DNA of 64,000 nucleotides, taken from Chloroflexota bacterium (GTDB taxonomy: Bacteria > Chloroflexota > Chloroflexia > Thermomicrobiales > UBA6265). The position numbers and the translations under genes are program-made. The notes beneath the pieces were generated by a model. That model made no database searches and was not told the DNA's origin. It was given only the letters and a program-made list of their open reading frames with translations. The stretch spans positions 1 through 64,000 of the forward strand of contig JAEWEG010000013.1 of assembly GCA_023389575.1 (NCBI GenBank), given 5' to 3'. Positions 8,293-17,596 of this stretch are shown here, piece by piece; the first letter of the stretch is position 1, and the number at the start of each line of letters is the position of its first letter.

Positions 8293-9267
8293 ATGAAACT
8301 TGTTTCGTTCGAGGTGTCTACAGCCATTGGGCCGATGGTTCGCATTGGAGCGGTGGCCGACCGTGGCTTTCTCGACCTCAACGCCGCCTATCGCCACTTC
8401 CTGGTCAGCATCGATGCCACGCCGGAGGCGGCCCGGCGCATCGCCGACGCGGTGCTCCCCTCGTCGATGGTGGAGTTCATCCAGGGTGGGCCGGTCTCGC
8501 TGGACGTCGCCAACCAGGCCATCGCCCATGCTTCCGGGGAGGAGCTTTCCGGCCTTCCGCAGGCGTGGTACGCGCCGGACTCGGTGACCCTGCTGCCGCC
8601 GGTGCCGAACCCGCCGATGCTGCGCGATTTCATGGCATTCGAGACCCACCTGAAGAACATCTACCCGAAGCTCGGACGGGAGATTCCGGACGAGTGGTAC
8701 AACATGCCGATCTACTACAAGGGCAACGTCAACAGCCTCGGCACGCACGAGCAGGACGTGCCCCGACCGTACGGGGTGCCGGAACTGGACTACGAGTTCG
8801 AGCTTGCGTATGTGATCGGCAAGGGCGGGAAGGACATCGCGCCGGAGCAGGCGATGGACCATGTGTTCGGCTACATGCTCTACAACGACTTCAGCGAGCG
8901 CACCATCCAGGGGCGGGAGATGTCGGTGGGGCTGGGTCCGGCAAAGGGCAAGGATTTCCACAACGCCCACGTGTTTGGCCCGTACCTGGTGACGAAGGAC
9001 GAGATTCCCGATCCCTACAACCTCGCACTCACCAGCCGGATCAACGGCGAGACCGTCGCCGAGGAGAACTCCGGGTCGATCCACTGGAAGATCGCGGACA
9101 TGATCGCGCACGCCTCCCGCGAGGAGCGGCTTGTACCCGGCGAGGTGTTCGGCACCGGGACGGTGGGCAACGGGTCGGGTGGCGAGCATGGCCGGTTGCT
9201 CAGGCCAGGCGATGTGATCGAGATCGAGGCGACGGGACTGGGGCTGCTTCGCAACCGCGTTGTGTAG
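8293..9267 (+). CDS. Fumarylacetoacetate hydrolase family protein
   Basis: 324 residues. An N-terminal cap of about 85 residues precedes the FAH catalytic fold, with LRDFMAFETHLKN, the acidic metal-site stretch ELDYEFELAYVIGKG and FGYMLYNDFSER. It ends with the family tail GDVIEIEATGLGLLRNRVV. FAH proteins hydrolyse, decarboxylate or dehydrate acylpyruvate-type or keto sugar acids. Start ATG 8293 with AAGGA upstream; the GTG further up lies inside the preceding hairpin. Probably the last step of the plus-strand catabolic operon. Confidence 0.87.
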   Translation: MKLVSFEVSTAIGPMVRIGAVADRGFLDLNAAYRHFLVSIDATPEAARRIADAVLPSSMVEFIQGGPVSLDVANQAIAHASGEELSGLPQAWYAPDSVTLLPPVPNPPMLRDFMAFETHLKNIYPKLGREIPDEWYNMPIYYKGNVNSLGTHEQDVPRPYGVPELDYEFELAYVIGKGGKDIAPEQAMDHVFGYMLYNDFSERTIQGREMSVGLGPAKGKDFHNAHVFGPYLVTKDEIPDPYNLALTSRINGETVAEENSGSIHWKIADMIAHASREERLVPGEVFGTGTVGNGSGGEHGRLLRPGDVIEIEATGLGLLRNRVV

Positions 9268-9610
9268 GTGGTGACCAGAGTGTCCGTACATGGCCGACAC
9301 GAGGTCGGCCCCTACAAACAGGTGGCGTTGTTTGACGGAAAGCGATGACGTGGTTCGGGCATGGGAGACCGCCTTCGGCGGAAGGACCTCGTCCATGGAT
9401 GCTTCATGCCCCTCCTCTAACTCCTCCCCGAGTCGGGGACGAGAACCGTTGCTCTGGATGACGGCGTTGTTTCGCGCGTGGAAGACGATCTTCCGGCTCT
9501 GTTCGGAGACCCGCGTGGGTTTGCGCATACCCGGCGATTGGCGATACTGACAGGCACCCGTCGTCAGGGGAATGACGGGGCTGATCTCGCGCGGGGACCT
9601 TTTACCTCCA
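9268..9610. other. Non-coding spacer with a repeat-like hairpin
   Basis: No credible gene. A perfect 7-bp hairpin GGCCGAC/GTCGGCC at 9292-9310 is followed by CCTACAAAC and resembles the dispersed intergenic repeats noted at 347 and 21157. The rest shows no structure I can name. Confidence 0.5.
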
Positions 9611-10921
9611 ATGGGCACAACGCGTACATTCCTGTCCCGGCCACGGAAGGACCGCCTGGCCCAGTCTGGCCGTTTCCTCGGTTGGTGGATGCTGCTGATC
9701 TGCGGGATCGCCGTATTCGCCAGTTCCTCCGGCCTGACGTACACGGTGTCGGTGTACGTCGACCCGGTGATCGAGGATCTCGGCATCTCCCGATCCCTGC
9801 TTTCCACCGCCTACGCGCTGGGAACCGGCATCGGCGGCCTGGTGCTGCTGTGGATGGGCAAGCCGCTGGAGCGGTGGGGCAACCGCAAGGTGATGGCGGT
9901 CGGCGCGATTGGGCTGGCGGCGGGCCTAATCGTGCTCAGCCTCGCGACTGGGCCATGGTGGCTCTTCCTCGGCTTTCCGATGATCCGCACCTTCGGCCAG
10001 GGAACGATGCCGCTGGCCGCGCGTGTGCTGATCCCGAACTGGTTCTACCGGCATCGCGCGCGGGCGTTCAGCCTGCTGGGGCTGTCCAGCGTGGCCGCCA
10101 TCGCCCTCCTGCCGCTGGCCAATTCGTGGCTGATCGACCAGTTTGGCTGGCGGACGGCCTGGCGCGTCATGGCCGTTGCCCTGGTCGTCGTGATCGTGCC
10201 GGTGGTGCTGCGGTTCGTGCGCGACCGGCCGGAGGATGTGGGGCAATATCCCGACGGCGCGGTGCCGGACGCCGATGGGGTGGCGCCGGTGACCGACGCC
10301 GGGATCGGGTTTTCGCTGGCGGAGGCGAAGCGGACGCCAGCGTTCTGGGCACTGGTCCTGGCGGGGGCGGTGCCGCCGCTGATCACGACAGGACAGCACC
10401 TGCACCAGTCGGCGATCTTCGTGGACCGCGGCGCGCCGGAAACGATCGCAGCGGCGACGTTCACCATCGAGGCGGCGAGCATGCTGGCGGCCAACCTTGG
10501 CATGGGCTGGCTGGGGAACCGGCTTTCGCCACGCCTCACGCTTGGAATCTGCCTGTTCATGATGGTGATGACGCTGGTGGCGTTGCTGTTCTCGGGATAC
10601 GCCGTCGTGGCGGTGCTCTATGGGATGCTGCGTGGCGGCACGAACGGCGCGATGAACATCGCGATCGACGTGGCCTGGCCGACCTACTACGGGCGCAAGC
10701 ATCTGGGCAGCATTCGCGGGTTCGGAATGGCGGTGAGCCTGCTGGGATCGGCGATTGGTCCGTTGCCGTTCGGGATCGCGGCCGACTACTTCGGCGGCTA
10801 CGTTCCGGCCATCATCGGCCTGATGTTCCTGCCGCTCTCGATTGGCATTTTCGTCTTCGCCACCCGCCCACCGAAGCTCCCGGTACCCGATGGAGGACCG
10901 GTTCGCGTATCGGGCGGATAA
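9611..10921 (+). CDS. MFS transporter
   Basis: About 436 residues with 12 predicted hydrophobic segments in the 6+6 major-facilitator arrangement. It begins GWWMLLICGIAVFASSSGLTYT and contains a loop 2-3 region WMGKPLERWGNRKVMAVG and a central hydrophilic loop (FVRDRPEDVGQYPDG). That loop is typical of the monocarboxylate/oxalate-type subgroup. The start is uncertain: ATG 9611 (GGGGA 13 nt upstream) or ATG 9572. A related transporter with the same NRPEDVG-type loop lies at 36455-37747. It probably imports a substrate for the preceding operon. Confidence 0.85.
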   Translation: MGTTRTFLSRPRKDRLAQSGRFLGWWMLLICGIAVFASSSGLTYTVSVYVDPVIEDLGISRSLLSTAYALGTGIGGLVLLWMGKPLERWGNRKVMAVGAIGLAAGLIVLSLATGPWWLFLGFPMIRTFGQGTMPLAARVLIPNWFYRHRARAFSLLGLSSVAAIALLPLANSWLIDQFGWRTAWRVMAVALVVVIVPVVLRFVRDRPEDVGQYPDGAVPDADGVAPVTDAGIGFSLAEAKRTPAFWALVLAGAVPPLITTGQHLHQSAIFVDRGAPETIAAATFTIEAASMLAANLGMGWLGNRLSPRLTLGICLFMMVMTLVALLFSGYAVVAVLYGMLRGGTNGAMNIAIDVAWPTYYGRKHLGSIRGFGMAVSLLGSAIGPLPFGIAADYFGGYVPAIIGLMFLPLSIGIFVFATRPPKLPVPDGGPVRVSGG

Positions 10922-11120
10922 CAGACACCCGCAGGGCGAATGGGTAGGCGTTCTGGCGCTCCACGGGACTGAGGCCCATACCTTGAAACAGGATGCGCGA
11001 CGTCAATCATGCCTGGTCCGAGTGCTCGAGGCAGGAAACCGCCGCGAGGTTTGCGCGCCCGTGCTGGGCGAAGATGAACTTCGCCGCTACCAGATTCCAA
11101 ACGTCCGTGGCCAGGCGGCG

Positions 11121-11789
11121 TCAGCGAGGGAAGTGTTGCCAGTGACCCTCGGAGATGATCTCGGGTTTGCCGTCCACCATCCGGATCGCGGTCTGGTCGT
11201 CGATGGCGTAGGACTGGATCGGCATCTTTGCGGCCCAGCGCGTGGCGTGGGCGATGGTGTTTTCCGGGAGGTCGGGGTGATCGAGGTGGGGGAAGATCGC
11301 GAAATCCACGAACCCAAGGGTTTCATCGCCGCCGGTGGGTGACTTCCAGATGACGAAGTCCTCTCCGATGCGGGGCGTCATCACCATGCTGCCGGCGCTG
11401 AGGCCCACCCAGACGATATCCAGCGACGGCAGGAGTTTGGCCAGCCCGGATTCGCGCATCCAGTGGTGCAGGTACATGGTGTCGCCGCCATTCACCAGCA
11501 GCACGTCGGTTTCCCTGAGCTTCGGAACCCAGAGTGACTCATCGATGCTGGGGAGGGCGGTGAGCTCCAGCACGCCGACGGATTTCCACCCCAATTCGAC
11601 CATGGGGGTTTCGGTTTTCTGGCCACTGTAGAACTCCCAGGCTCGATCGGGACCCGCCCATGGATGGCCGTACGACGCGGTGGAAATGGCGAGGGCGCTG
11701 CATTCGGCGGTCGGTTTGCTGAGCATGTCGAGCAGCGCGGCGTGGATGCCTGGGTTCTTGATGCCGGCGGACGTCAGTAGCAGTTGCAT
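11121..11789 (-). CDS. Peptidase E-like serine peptidase (family S51)
   Basis: 222 residues from ATG 11789, which has GAGGGGGA directly upstream. The in-frame extension to 12089 overlaps the DUF899 gene and is unlikely to be translated. S51 marks are QLLLTSAGIKN, the VNGGDTMYLHHWM strand-loop, the nucleophile elbow GLSAGSM and a downstream IFPHLDHPDL with the catalytic-type His. E. coli PepE cleaves Asp-X dipeptides; some relatives act on cyanophycin. The specificity here is unknown. Monocistronic. Confidence 0.82.
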   Translation of the reverse strand: MQLLLTSAGIKNPGIHAALLDMLSKPTAECSALAISTASYGHPWAGPDRAWEFYSGQKTETPMVELGWKSVGVLELTALPSIDESLWVPKLRETDVLLVNGGDTMYLHHWMRESGLAKLLPSLDIVWVGLSAGSMVMTPRIGEDFVIWKSPTGGDETLGFVDFAIFPHLDHPDLPENTIAHATRWAAKMPIQSYAIDDQTAIRMVDGKPEIISEGHWQHFPR

Positions 11790-11961
11790 GATTCCCCCTC
11801 CTGGACGTGATGCTGGATTGTGCCGAACCGCCGATCGCGTGGACCGCCAACGTTGCTGAACGTACCCAGACGGGATCGTATCAGCGCGCATGCCCGACGA
11901 CGAGAGCGGGAGAACCAGCCTGGTCCTTCCGCTCTCGTCGTCTCCGGCCGCTATCGGATGA

Positions 11962-12672
11962 TCAGTGACAGCAATCTCCGGCGGGTGCGTCGTACCGGTC
12001 GTGGAGCCGGGTCCAGCCATAGGTGGGAGTTTGCGGCCAGCCCTCCGGCGAATCCTCCCAGTCTTCCTGTCGCCCGTGGGCGGTGGCATCGAGCAGGGAG
12101 AAGATCGATGCGAAGGTCTCGGTGCCGCGATTGCGCGTGTCCCAGGTGAGGAACACGCGGTCCCCGTGACGGAGGAAGGCGCTCACGGCGTGGTCTTCCT
12201 GGTCGTCGACGGTGGTACGGAAATCCTGGTTGAACGTGGTGGTTCCGGATGAGACCCAGGGCAGGTTCCAGCCCATGCGTTGCCGGAATTCCAGGAGTTT
12301 GGCCAGTGGCGCCCGTGAGACGAGGACGTACGAGGTGTTCCGGGCGTGGAGGTGGGCGAGGGGTGGGACATGGTCGGCCAGCAGGGAGCAGCCGTCGCAG
12401 CCTTCTTCCCAGTCTGGATGGAACATGAAGTGCTGGATGATGAGCTGGGTACGGCCCTCGAAAAGATCGAGGAGGGTTACGGGGCCGTGTTCGCCGTCGA
12501 AGGTATAGGGCGTGGTGATTTCGACCATGGGCAGGCGACGCCGGGCGGCGCTGACCTTGTCTCGCTGGCGGGTGAGGGCTTTTTCCTGGAGCAGGAGTTC
12601 GGCGCGGGCCGCCTCCCATTCCTGGCGGGAAACGATGGGCGGGAGAGCGGTGACGCGATCGGTGACGGTCAT
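11962..12672 (-). CDS. DUF899 thioredoxin-like protein
   Basis: A 236-residue DUF899 protein (PF05988), with the N-terminal IVSRQEWEAARAELLLQEKA and the signature HFMFHPDWEEGCDGCSLLAD, which puts a CxxC-like C92/C95 pair in a thioredoxin fold. Family members are predicted redox proteins without an established substrate. ATG at 12672. It has no obvious functional partner; the AlbA-type gene lies 136 nt upstream on the same strand. Confidence 0.85.
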   Translation of the reverse strand: MTVTDRVTALPPIVSRQEWEAARAELLLQEKALTRQRDKVSAARRRLPMVEITTPYTFDGEHGPVTLLDLFEGRTQLIIQHFMFHPDWEEGCDGCSLLADHVPPLAHLHARNTSYVLVSRAPLAKLLEFRQRMGWNLPWVSSGTTTFNQDFRTTVDDQEDHAVSAFLRHGDRVFLTWDTRNRGTETFASIFSLLDATAHGRQEDWEDSPEGWPQTPTYGWTRLHDRYDAPAGDCCH

Positions 12673-12808
12673 GTGAGAGGTACCTCCGGTACAGGGGTGA
12701 ATCGACTGGCACCAGCCCAGTATCGATCGAAGAGCACCAGGGTCGCTTCTCGCCAGTTGCGGAGTGGTCGATGTGAAGTAGGGGATCGTTATCCAGGCAT
12801 GGCTGAGC

Positions 12809-14740
12809 CTATTGCGTTTCGGACAGGTTCAGCGATTGTTGCTGAGCCGTGCTCAATGACACCGTGACGAATCGAGCGTGACGGATTCCTGGTATGCGGT
12901 CGGCCTTGCGAATTCTATGCTCATTTTGAAGCTGCTGGATATACCGGCGAAGGGTGGGGGCTTTGCGTTGAGTGATATCCACCAATTGCTCGATTGAAAG
13001 TGGCTCAACGGCGCAGAGGAGTAACAGGGTGTCCCGGACCTCGTCGCTGGATGGTGACCTTTTCGAGTCGCGGAGGGATTGGGCGATTTTGAGAAGGGTG
13101 GCCGCTTGCTGGTAGCGTGGCTCAGAGGACAAAAGATCACCTTCGGTGCGCGAATGATCAGGTTCAGGGGGCAAACGATCACCTTCGGTGCCCAAATGAT
13201 CACGTTCAGGGGGCAAACGATCACCTTCGGTGCCCAAATGATCACTGTCCGTACGGGGCGTGCGCATATCCAGTTCTGGTTGTCGGCCGAGAACGTAGTA
13301 GGTGTTTCGGCCGGACCCTTGAGAAATCAGGAACTCACGGTTCTTTAGTGATACAAGCGTGCGCGAAGCGTCGCTCATATGCTGTCCCGTCTGTTCACGA
13401 AGCGTTTGGTTGTCGATCCGGCCCTGACGACGAGCCAACCACAGCGCCAACTCTTCATCCTCAGCCCAATTCTCACCATAGGAGTCGAGCCAGTTCCGGT
13501 CATTGGGAGGGATGAGCGCCGTGAGCGATAAATCGAGCACGAATTCGGAGCTTACGGGATCGGACAGGATGTGAGGGCGTCGAAACCCGAGAGCATGCCA
13601 CTCGTCGAAAATTCGCATATATCCGCTGCCAGCGCGATCCGCGAGACCCACGTGACTGAACATTTCGGCGATTTTCTGGTTCCGTCGCACCGATGCGTCA
13701 TCAACGCCGAGGTGTTCGACGTTCACTCTGGATTGGCCAGGGTTCCGAAAGCGGTATCCATCGTGCCGGTGGACAACAACCGCATCGTCTATTTCCTGAT
13801 AGTCGGTGTGAACCAAGAGATTCACAAACGCTTCACGAAGCGCATCCTGACCCGCGGGACGCTCGATCCTCTGCGCTCCCTGTAAACGAAAAGGGACCGG
13901 AAGCCCAACGGTGAGCTTTGGGAAAATCTCTTCCCAAGCATCGAAGAGACTTCCTGACCACTCAAGCCGATCGGCATACCGATCAGAGGCGGTACTGAGC
14001 ATGGTGGTACGACGATAGTCGATCCGGTGATTATCGCGGATGGACTGAATTGACTCCGGCGTGCCAAGTACCAGGATGCCTGCCCTGGTGGGCCCTTCGA
14101 TGCCCCTCTCCCGGTCCACGCGCCAGGCGCCTATGGCTTTGAGGTAATCCCTGCCTTCCCGGGCATGATGAGGAAGGTTTGGCCGAACCTCCATACTTCG
14201 CAGACGGTAACGGTAGACGGACTCCTGGTCGAAATCGTTCTCGTCGAGAAATGGGAGCACGCCCGCATCGAACGATGTTGTCGATGCATCACGGGCCATT
14301 CGGTCCAACTCCAGCGGCGTACAGCGACTGTCCGCTTCGCCGCGTCGAATCCAGGCCGTCCCATTATTGTTGACTGGCTTCTGCTGTAAAGGTGCAGGAC
14401 GCACTCGCAACACAACCAGCGGGCGGCCTTCGATCTCCTCGGTCCAGATGTCCGAGCCGTTGGCGACCTCTACGCTGATTTTCTGAGGATTCCGCATGCC
14501 GACCAGGATTTCCTGGATAGTAGCCTCAGGATTGGACACACCTTCGATTCGCCAGTCGTCTCCATCCTCGGCCAACCCGACCACGATGACGCCGCCGTTG
14601 GTATTGGCAAAGGCGCTGACGGTTTCCCAGGCATTGCGAGGGAAGCCACGCAGACCCTGTTTGGCTTCGATCTGTGGACCTTCCGAGAATTCACCTGTTT
14701 CCAGGAGCCCCGTGACGTCACCGCGTTCGAGAAGAGCCAT
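12809..14740 (-). CDS. AlbA/Schlafen-domain ATP-binding transcriptional regulator-like protein
   Basis: 643 residues. The N-terminal AlbA_2 (Schlafen-type) domain is at about 15-130 (IEAKQGLRGFPRNAW, ANTNGGVIVVGLAEDG). A GHKL-like ATPase module is at about 300-400 (DALREAFVNLLVHTDY, FRNPGQSR). A winged-helix stretch lies near the C-terminus (LSIEQLVDITQRKAPTLRRYIQQLQ). Between them is an acidic linker made of a 14-residue repeat (HLGTEGDRLPPE...). The family includes accessory regulators and antiphage-associated proteins; its role here is not established. Base composition is lower in GC than the neighbours, which hints at acquisition. Confidence 0.8.
   Translation of the reverse strand: MALLERGDVTGLLETGEFSEGPQIEAKQGLRGFPRNAWETVSAFANTNGGVIVVGLAEDGDDWRIEGVSNPEATIQEILVGMRNPQKISVEVANGSDIWTEEIEGRPLVVLRVRPAPLQQKPVNNNGTAWIRRGEADSRCTPLELDRMARDASTTSFDAGVLPFLDENDFDQESVYRYRLRSMEVRPNLPHHAREGRDYLKAIGAWRVDRERGIEGPTRAGILVLGTPESIQSIRDNHRIDYRRTTMLSTASDRYADRLEWSGSLFDAWEEIFPKLTVGLPVPFRLQGAQRIERPAGQDALREAFVNLLVHTDYQEIDDAVVVHRHDGYRFRNPGQSRVNVEHLGVDDASVRRNQKIAEMFSHVGLADRAGSGYMRIFDEWHALGFRRPHILSDPVSSEFVLDLSLTALIPPNDRNWLDSYGENWAEDEELALWLARRQGRIDNQTLREQTGQHMSDASRTLVSLKNREFLISQGSGRNTYYVLGRQPELDMRTPRTDSDHLGTEGDRLPPERDHLGTEGDRLPPEPDHSRTEGDLLSSEPRYQQAATLLKIAQSLRDSKRSPSSDEVRDTLLLLCAVEPLSIEQLVDITQRKAPTLRRYIQQLQNEHRIRKADRIPGIRHARFVTVSLSTAQQQSLNLSETQ
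13133..13244 (-). repeat. 42-bp tandem repeat inside the AlbA-type gene
   Basis: A 42-bp unit (14 codons, protein HLGTEGDRLPPERD) is repeated about 2.6 times. The central copies are nearly identical and the outer ones diverged. The unit is itself built from two GATCA-containing half-units. A multiple of three keeps the frame, so copy number can vary without breaking the protein. Confidence 0.85.
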
Positions 14741-14911
14741 GGATACGAATCCTGTCAGTGCCGGACTATCGCTCGTTCAGCCGAGACAAGAGTCACGAAT
14801 CGTCCATATTGTCCCATTCAGAAACCAACTGAAAGATACGACCTTTCACAGGCTTTCGTGAAGAGAAGAAGCATCCTCTAGAATCGGACTCGAAGCAGTG
14901 GAAGGAATCCC

Positions 14912-15667
14912 ATGACCCGCCTGTATGCCATCGGCGATATTCACGGCCATTTCACCGAGTTGATGGGGCTCCATCAGCGGCTGCTGGATGACGGCATGAA
15001 CCCGGAACGGGACCATCTCGTGTTCCTGGGAGACTACGTCGATGGCGGTCCGCGCACCCGGCGGGTCCTCGAGCAACTCATCGCCTGGGACGAGCAGTAT
15101 CCGCATTGGGTCTTTCTCAAGGGCAATCACGAGGACCTGATGCTGGATGCGCTGGTGTATGGCGGCCGGAAATACGGCGACTACTATCTGTGGTGGAACC
15201 AGGGAGGCCGGGAGACGGCCATGTCCTACCTGCCAGAGGACGCCACGGCCTACGAGCGGGCGATCATGCAACACGACGAGTTCATTTCCACCAGCCACCT
15301 CGAATGGCTGAACACCCGGCCGTTGATGCATGAAACCGAGCAGTTCCTGTTCGTGCATGCGGGGTTCCAGCCGGGCTACCGGCTCAACGGTCAGTCCGAG
15401 GAGACGATGCTGTGGATTCGTGGAGCGTTCTACAACCGGCGGTACAACTTCGGGAAGCCGGTTGTCTTCGGGCATACGCCGTTCGACGAGCCCCAGGTGT
15501 TCCGGGATGACCGGCCTGGGCACGAGACGGAAATCGTGGCGATTGGCATCGACACCATGTTCCACGATGTTGGCAGGCTGACCGCGGCGCGGCTCGATCC
15601 CGCCGCGCCACATGTCGCCCCACGGTTCCTGTTCTCGGAGGCGGTTGCTGGAAAGGCGAGGTGGTAA
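14912..15667 (+). CDS. Metallophosphatase, serine/threonine phosphatase-type
   Basis: 251 residues of the calcineurin-like phosphoesterase fold. Metal-site motifs in order are GDIHGH (8-13), GDYVDGG (40-46), GNHED (71-75), and later HAGF and GHTPF. This is the PPP/ApaH arrangement, so the substrate may be a phosphoprotein or a dinucleoside polyphosphate. ATG with a GGAA-type site upstream. The next gene, a small HAD-like protein, starts 3 nt after its stop, so the two are coupled. Confidence 0.88.
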   Translation: MTRLYAIGDIHGHFTELMGLHQRLLDDGMNPERDHLVFLGDYVDGGPRTRRVLEQLIAWDEQYPHWVFLKGNHEDLMLDALVYGGRKYGDYYLWWNQGGRETAMSYLPEDATAYERAIMQHDEFISTSHLEWLNTRPLMHETEQFLFVHAGFQPGYRLNGQSEETMLWIRGAFYNRRYNFGKPVVFGHTPFDEPQVFRDDRPGHETEIVAIGIDTMFHDVGRLTAARLDPAAPHVAPRFLFSEAVAGKARW

Positions 15668-15670
15668 CGG

Positions 15671-16033
15671 ATGGCGGCGATCGCGGTTGACTTCGATGGG
15701 GTGATCCACCGCTATGCCAGGGGGTGGCATGATGGCTCGATCTACGACGAGCCGATGGATGGCGCGTTCGACGCGCTCCGTGACCTGATGAAGACCTACG
15801 CGGTGTTCATCCTGACGACCAGGGATGCGGCATCGGTCGCGGCCTGGCTGGAAGAGCGAGGCGGGCTCACGGTGACGACCCGGGCGCCGAAGAAGTTCTG
15901 GAGTCGTCGCGGGGTGCTGCTGGTCACCAACCACAAGCTTCCGGCGGTAGCCTACATCGACGACCGGGCGGTTCGTTTCGAGTCGTGGTCCCAGGCGTTG
16001 GCCGACGTCAGGACGTGGTACGGGCAGAGGTAA
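15671..16033 (+). CDS. Small HAD-like phosphatase domain protein
   Basis: 120 residues. HAD motif I is AVDFDGVIH, a motif II-like Thr is in FILTTRD, and the acidic motif IV is YIDDRAVRF. The length is close to the minimal capless HAD fold. Its tight coupling to the PPP-type phosphatase suggests the two act in one dephosphorylation or nucleic-acid end-processing step. No substrate can be read from the sequence. Confidence 0.75.
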   Translation: MAAIAVDFDGVIHRYARGWHDGSIYDEPMDGAFDALRDLMKTYAVFILTTRDAASVAAWLEERGGLTVTTRAPKKFWSRRGVLLVTNHKLPAVAYIDDRAVRFESWSQALADVRTWYGQR

Positions 16034-16150
16034 CTCTCGCCCTGAAGTGGCCCGCCAATAACGGAAGGCCATCACCGGCATATCCGCGCATGATGAAGTT
16101 CGCAATGAGCCGGTCACGCCCTCCCTACGACAGAAGGTGTCGTGTGATCG

Positions 16151-16693
16151 TCATTCCTCCGGGAAGGTGAGGCCGTGCTCGCGGCAGAGGCGGTCGATGC
16201 TGTGGTAGTCAACGTCCAGCCCGTAGCGGGCGTCCATGTCCGCCGCCGCGTCGCCGACGAAGGCGGCGGGATCGTGCCCCATTTGCCAGAACATGTGCTC
16301 GAAGCCGCCCGGCGAGATCACCTCCAGCATGCGGCATTCGATATCGCCGGCGTTCCAGAAGGTGTGCCATTGTCCGCGTGGCTTGAACACCACTTCGCCG
16401 GGATTGGCATGGATCACCTCGTCTCCCAGCAGCACGCCCAACCGACCTTCCAGCACCACGCTGTACTCGTCTTCCCGGCTATGCCGGTGGAGCGGCGCGG
16501 CCAGCGTGCGCGGGGGAATGGGATGCTCGACCATCGAGAACCCGCCGCCGGTTTCCTCCGACCAGACGAGGAAGCGGGCGGCGAACGCGCCGAGGTCCAC
16601 GCGCTGGCTTTCCTCCGCGGCGCGGAGCTTCGGATTGTCCGCCGCCGTGACGCGGCGCGGCTCGGGGAGTGGTGACGCGGGGTGATCTGTCAT
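16151..16693 (-). CDS. Cupin-domain protein
   Basis: 180 residues from ATG 16693 (GAGG 8 nt upstream). The single beta-barrel has the cupin motifs PLHRHSREDEYSVVLEG and PRGQWHTFWN, giving probable metal ligands His, His, Glu and His. The C-terminal helical tail (GHDPAAFVGDAAADMDARYG) resembles quercetinase-like or sugar-binding single cupins. Function unknown. It stands alone on the minus strand. Confidence 0.8.
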   Translation of the reverse strand: MTDHPASPLPEPRRVTAADNPKLRAAEESQRVDLGAFAARFLVWSEETGGGFSMVEHPIPPRTLAAPLHRHSREDEYSVVLEGRLGVLLGDEVIHANPGEVVFKPRGQWHTFWNAGDIECRMLEVISPGGFEHMFWQMGHDPAAFVGDAAADMDARYGLDVDYHSIDRLCREHGLTFPEE

Positions 16694-16846
16694 GGGGTTA
16701 GCCTCGGGCTCTCGGTGGGTATCACCGGTTATGGCGATGTCCAGTCCGGCATGGCGACGCCTCTCCAGTTTCACGTGGGTTCGTGGTCCTGATTCGAGGA
16801 AAGCATACAGGACACGAACCGGTCGCGGAACATCGTGGGGAGGCGA

Positions 16847-17482
16847 TCAGTTTCTATCCAGCCCGAAGTGGGAGATGATCCGGTTCAGCACCGTTTCGAC
16901 TGGCTCGGAGCCGTCGACGGTGATGACGGTTCGGCCGCGGGCGCGGGCCTGCTCGGCGACGTGGGAGGCGAAGCCGGCGTCGCGGGCCATCCAGTTGCGC
17001 CACGCTTCCTCAGGGGCGTCGCATTCCGCGAGGATACCGGAGACCCATTCGCGGCGGGCGTAGGTCTCACGCTGGAACTCCGGGGTCGGGACCACCCAGA
17101 TCGCGCGGCCGGGCGCAATGCCGGTCCCATCGAACAGTTCCGGCAGGAGGGCGCTGCCCTCCGCGATGATCGGCTGGTCGGCCGGGAGTTTCCCGAGATC
17201 GTCCAGGATGAGCGGCCACTCCTCGTGGTAGAGAGCCAGTTCCTCCCGAACCTGCTGATCGACCGGACGCATCCAGAGGTCGTTCCACGACAAGCGGCTC
17301 AGGCGATGCAGGACCGGGAAGTGTTCGGCCGACGCCGTCGTCTCGTGCACCTCGAAGGCGGCGTCGCAGTCGTACAGGCGCATGCCAAAACGGTCGACGA
17401 GGGCCTGGCTGATGGTGCTCTTGCCGGCACAGGACGCGCCGCCGATCCAGTACACGTGGGAAAGGTCGGTGTTGGTCGTCAT
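16847..17482 (-). CDS. P-loop kinase-like protein
   Basis: 211 residues from ATG 17482. A Walker A motif GGASCAGKST (14-23) and a DCD acidic pair shortly after (YDCDAAFEVHE) identify a small-molecule or nucleoside/shikimate-kinase-like P-loop protein. The C-terminal half has VITVDGSEPVETV. The ribosome site is weak. No partner gene; it lies divergent from the RraA-like gene. Confidence 0.75.
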   Translation of the reverse strand: MTTNTDLSHVYWIGGASCAGKSTISQALVDRFGMRLYDCDAAFEVHETTASAEHFPVLHRLSRLSWNDLWMRPVDQQVREELALYHEEWPLILDDLGKLPADQPIIAEGSALLPELFDGTGIAPGRAIWVVPTPEFQRETYARREWVSGILAECDAPEEAWRNWMARDAGFASHVAEQARARGRTVITVDGSEPVETVLNRIISHFGLDRN

Positions 17483-17596
17483 CCGCCGATCATACCGTGG
17501 CCGTACTTGAAAGAGGGACCGGAAGGCCGAAATCGGCAAATGGTGCGGTAGAGTAGCGCGAATGACCGCTCACACGACCAGAGGAGAAATCGCCAG

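Noticed and set aside
7486..9807. A 773-codon minus-strand open frame
   Set aside because: Antisense to the cyclase, ABM and FAH genes. Low-complexity, Arg/His-rich translation.
13133..13244. Possible CRISPR array
   Set aside because: The 42-bp units are directly adjacent with no unique spacers and keep the reading frame of a gene.
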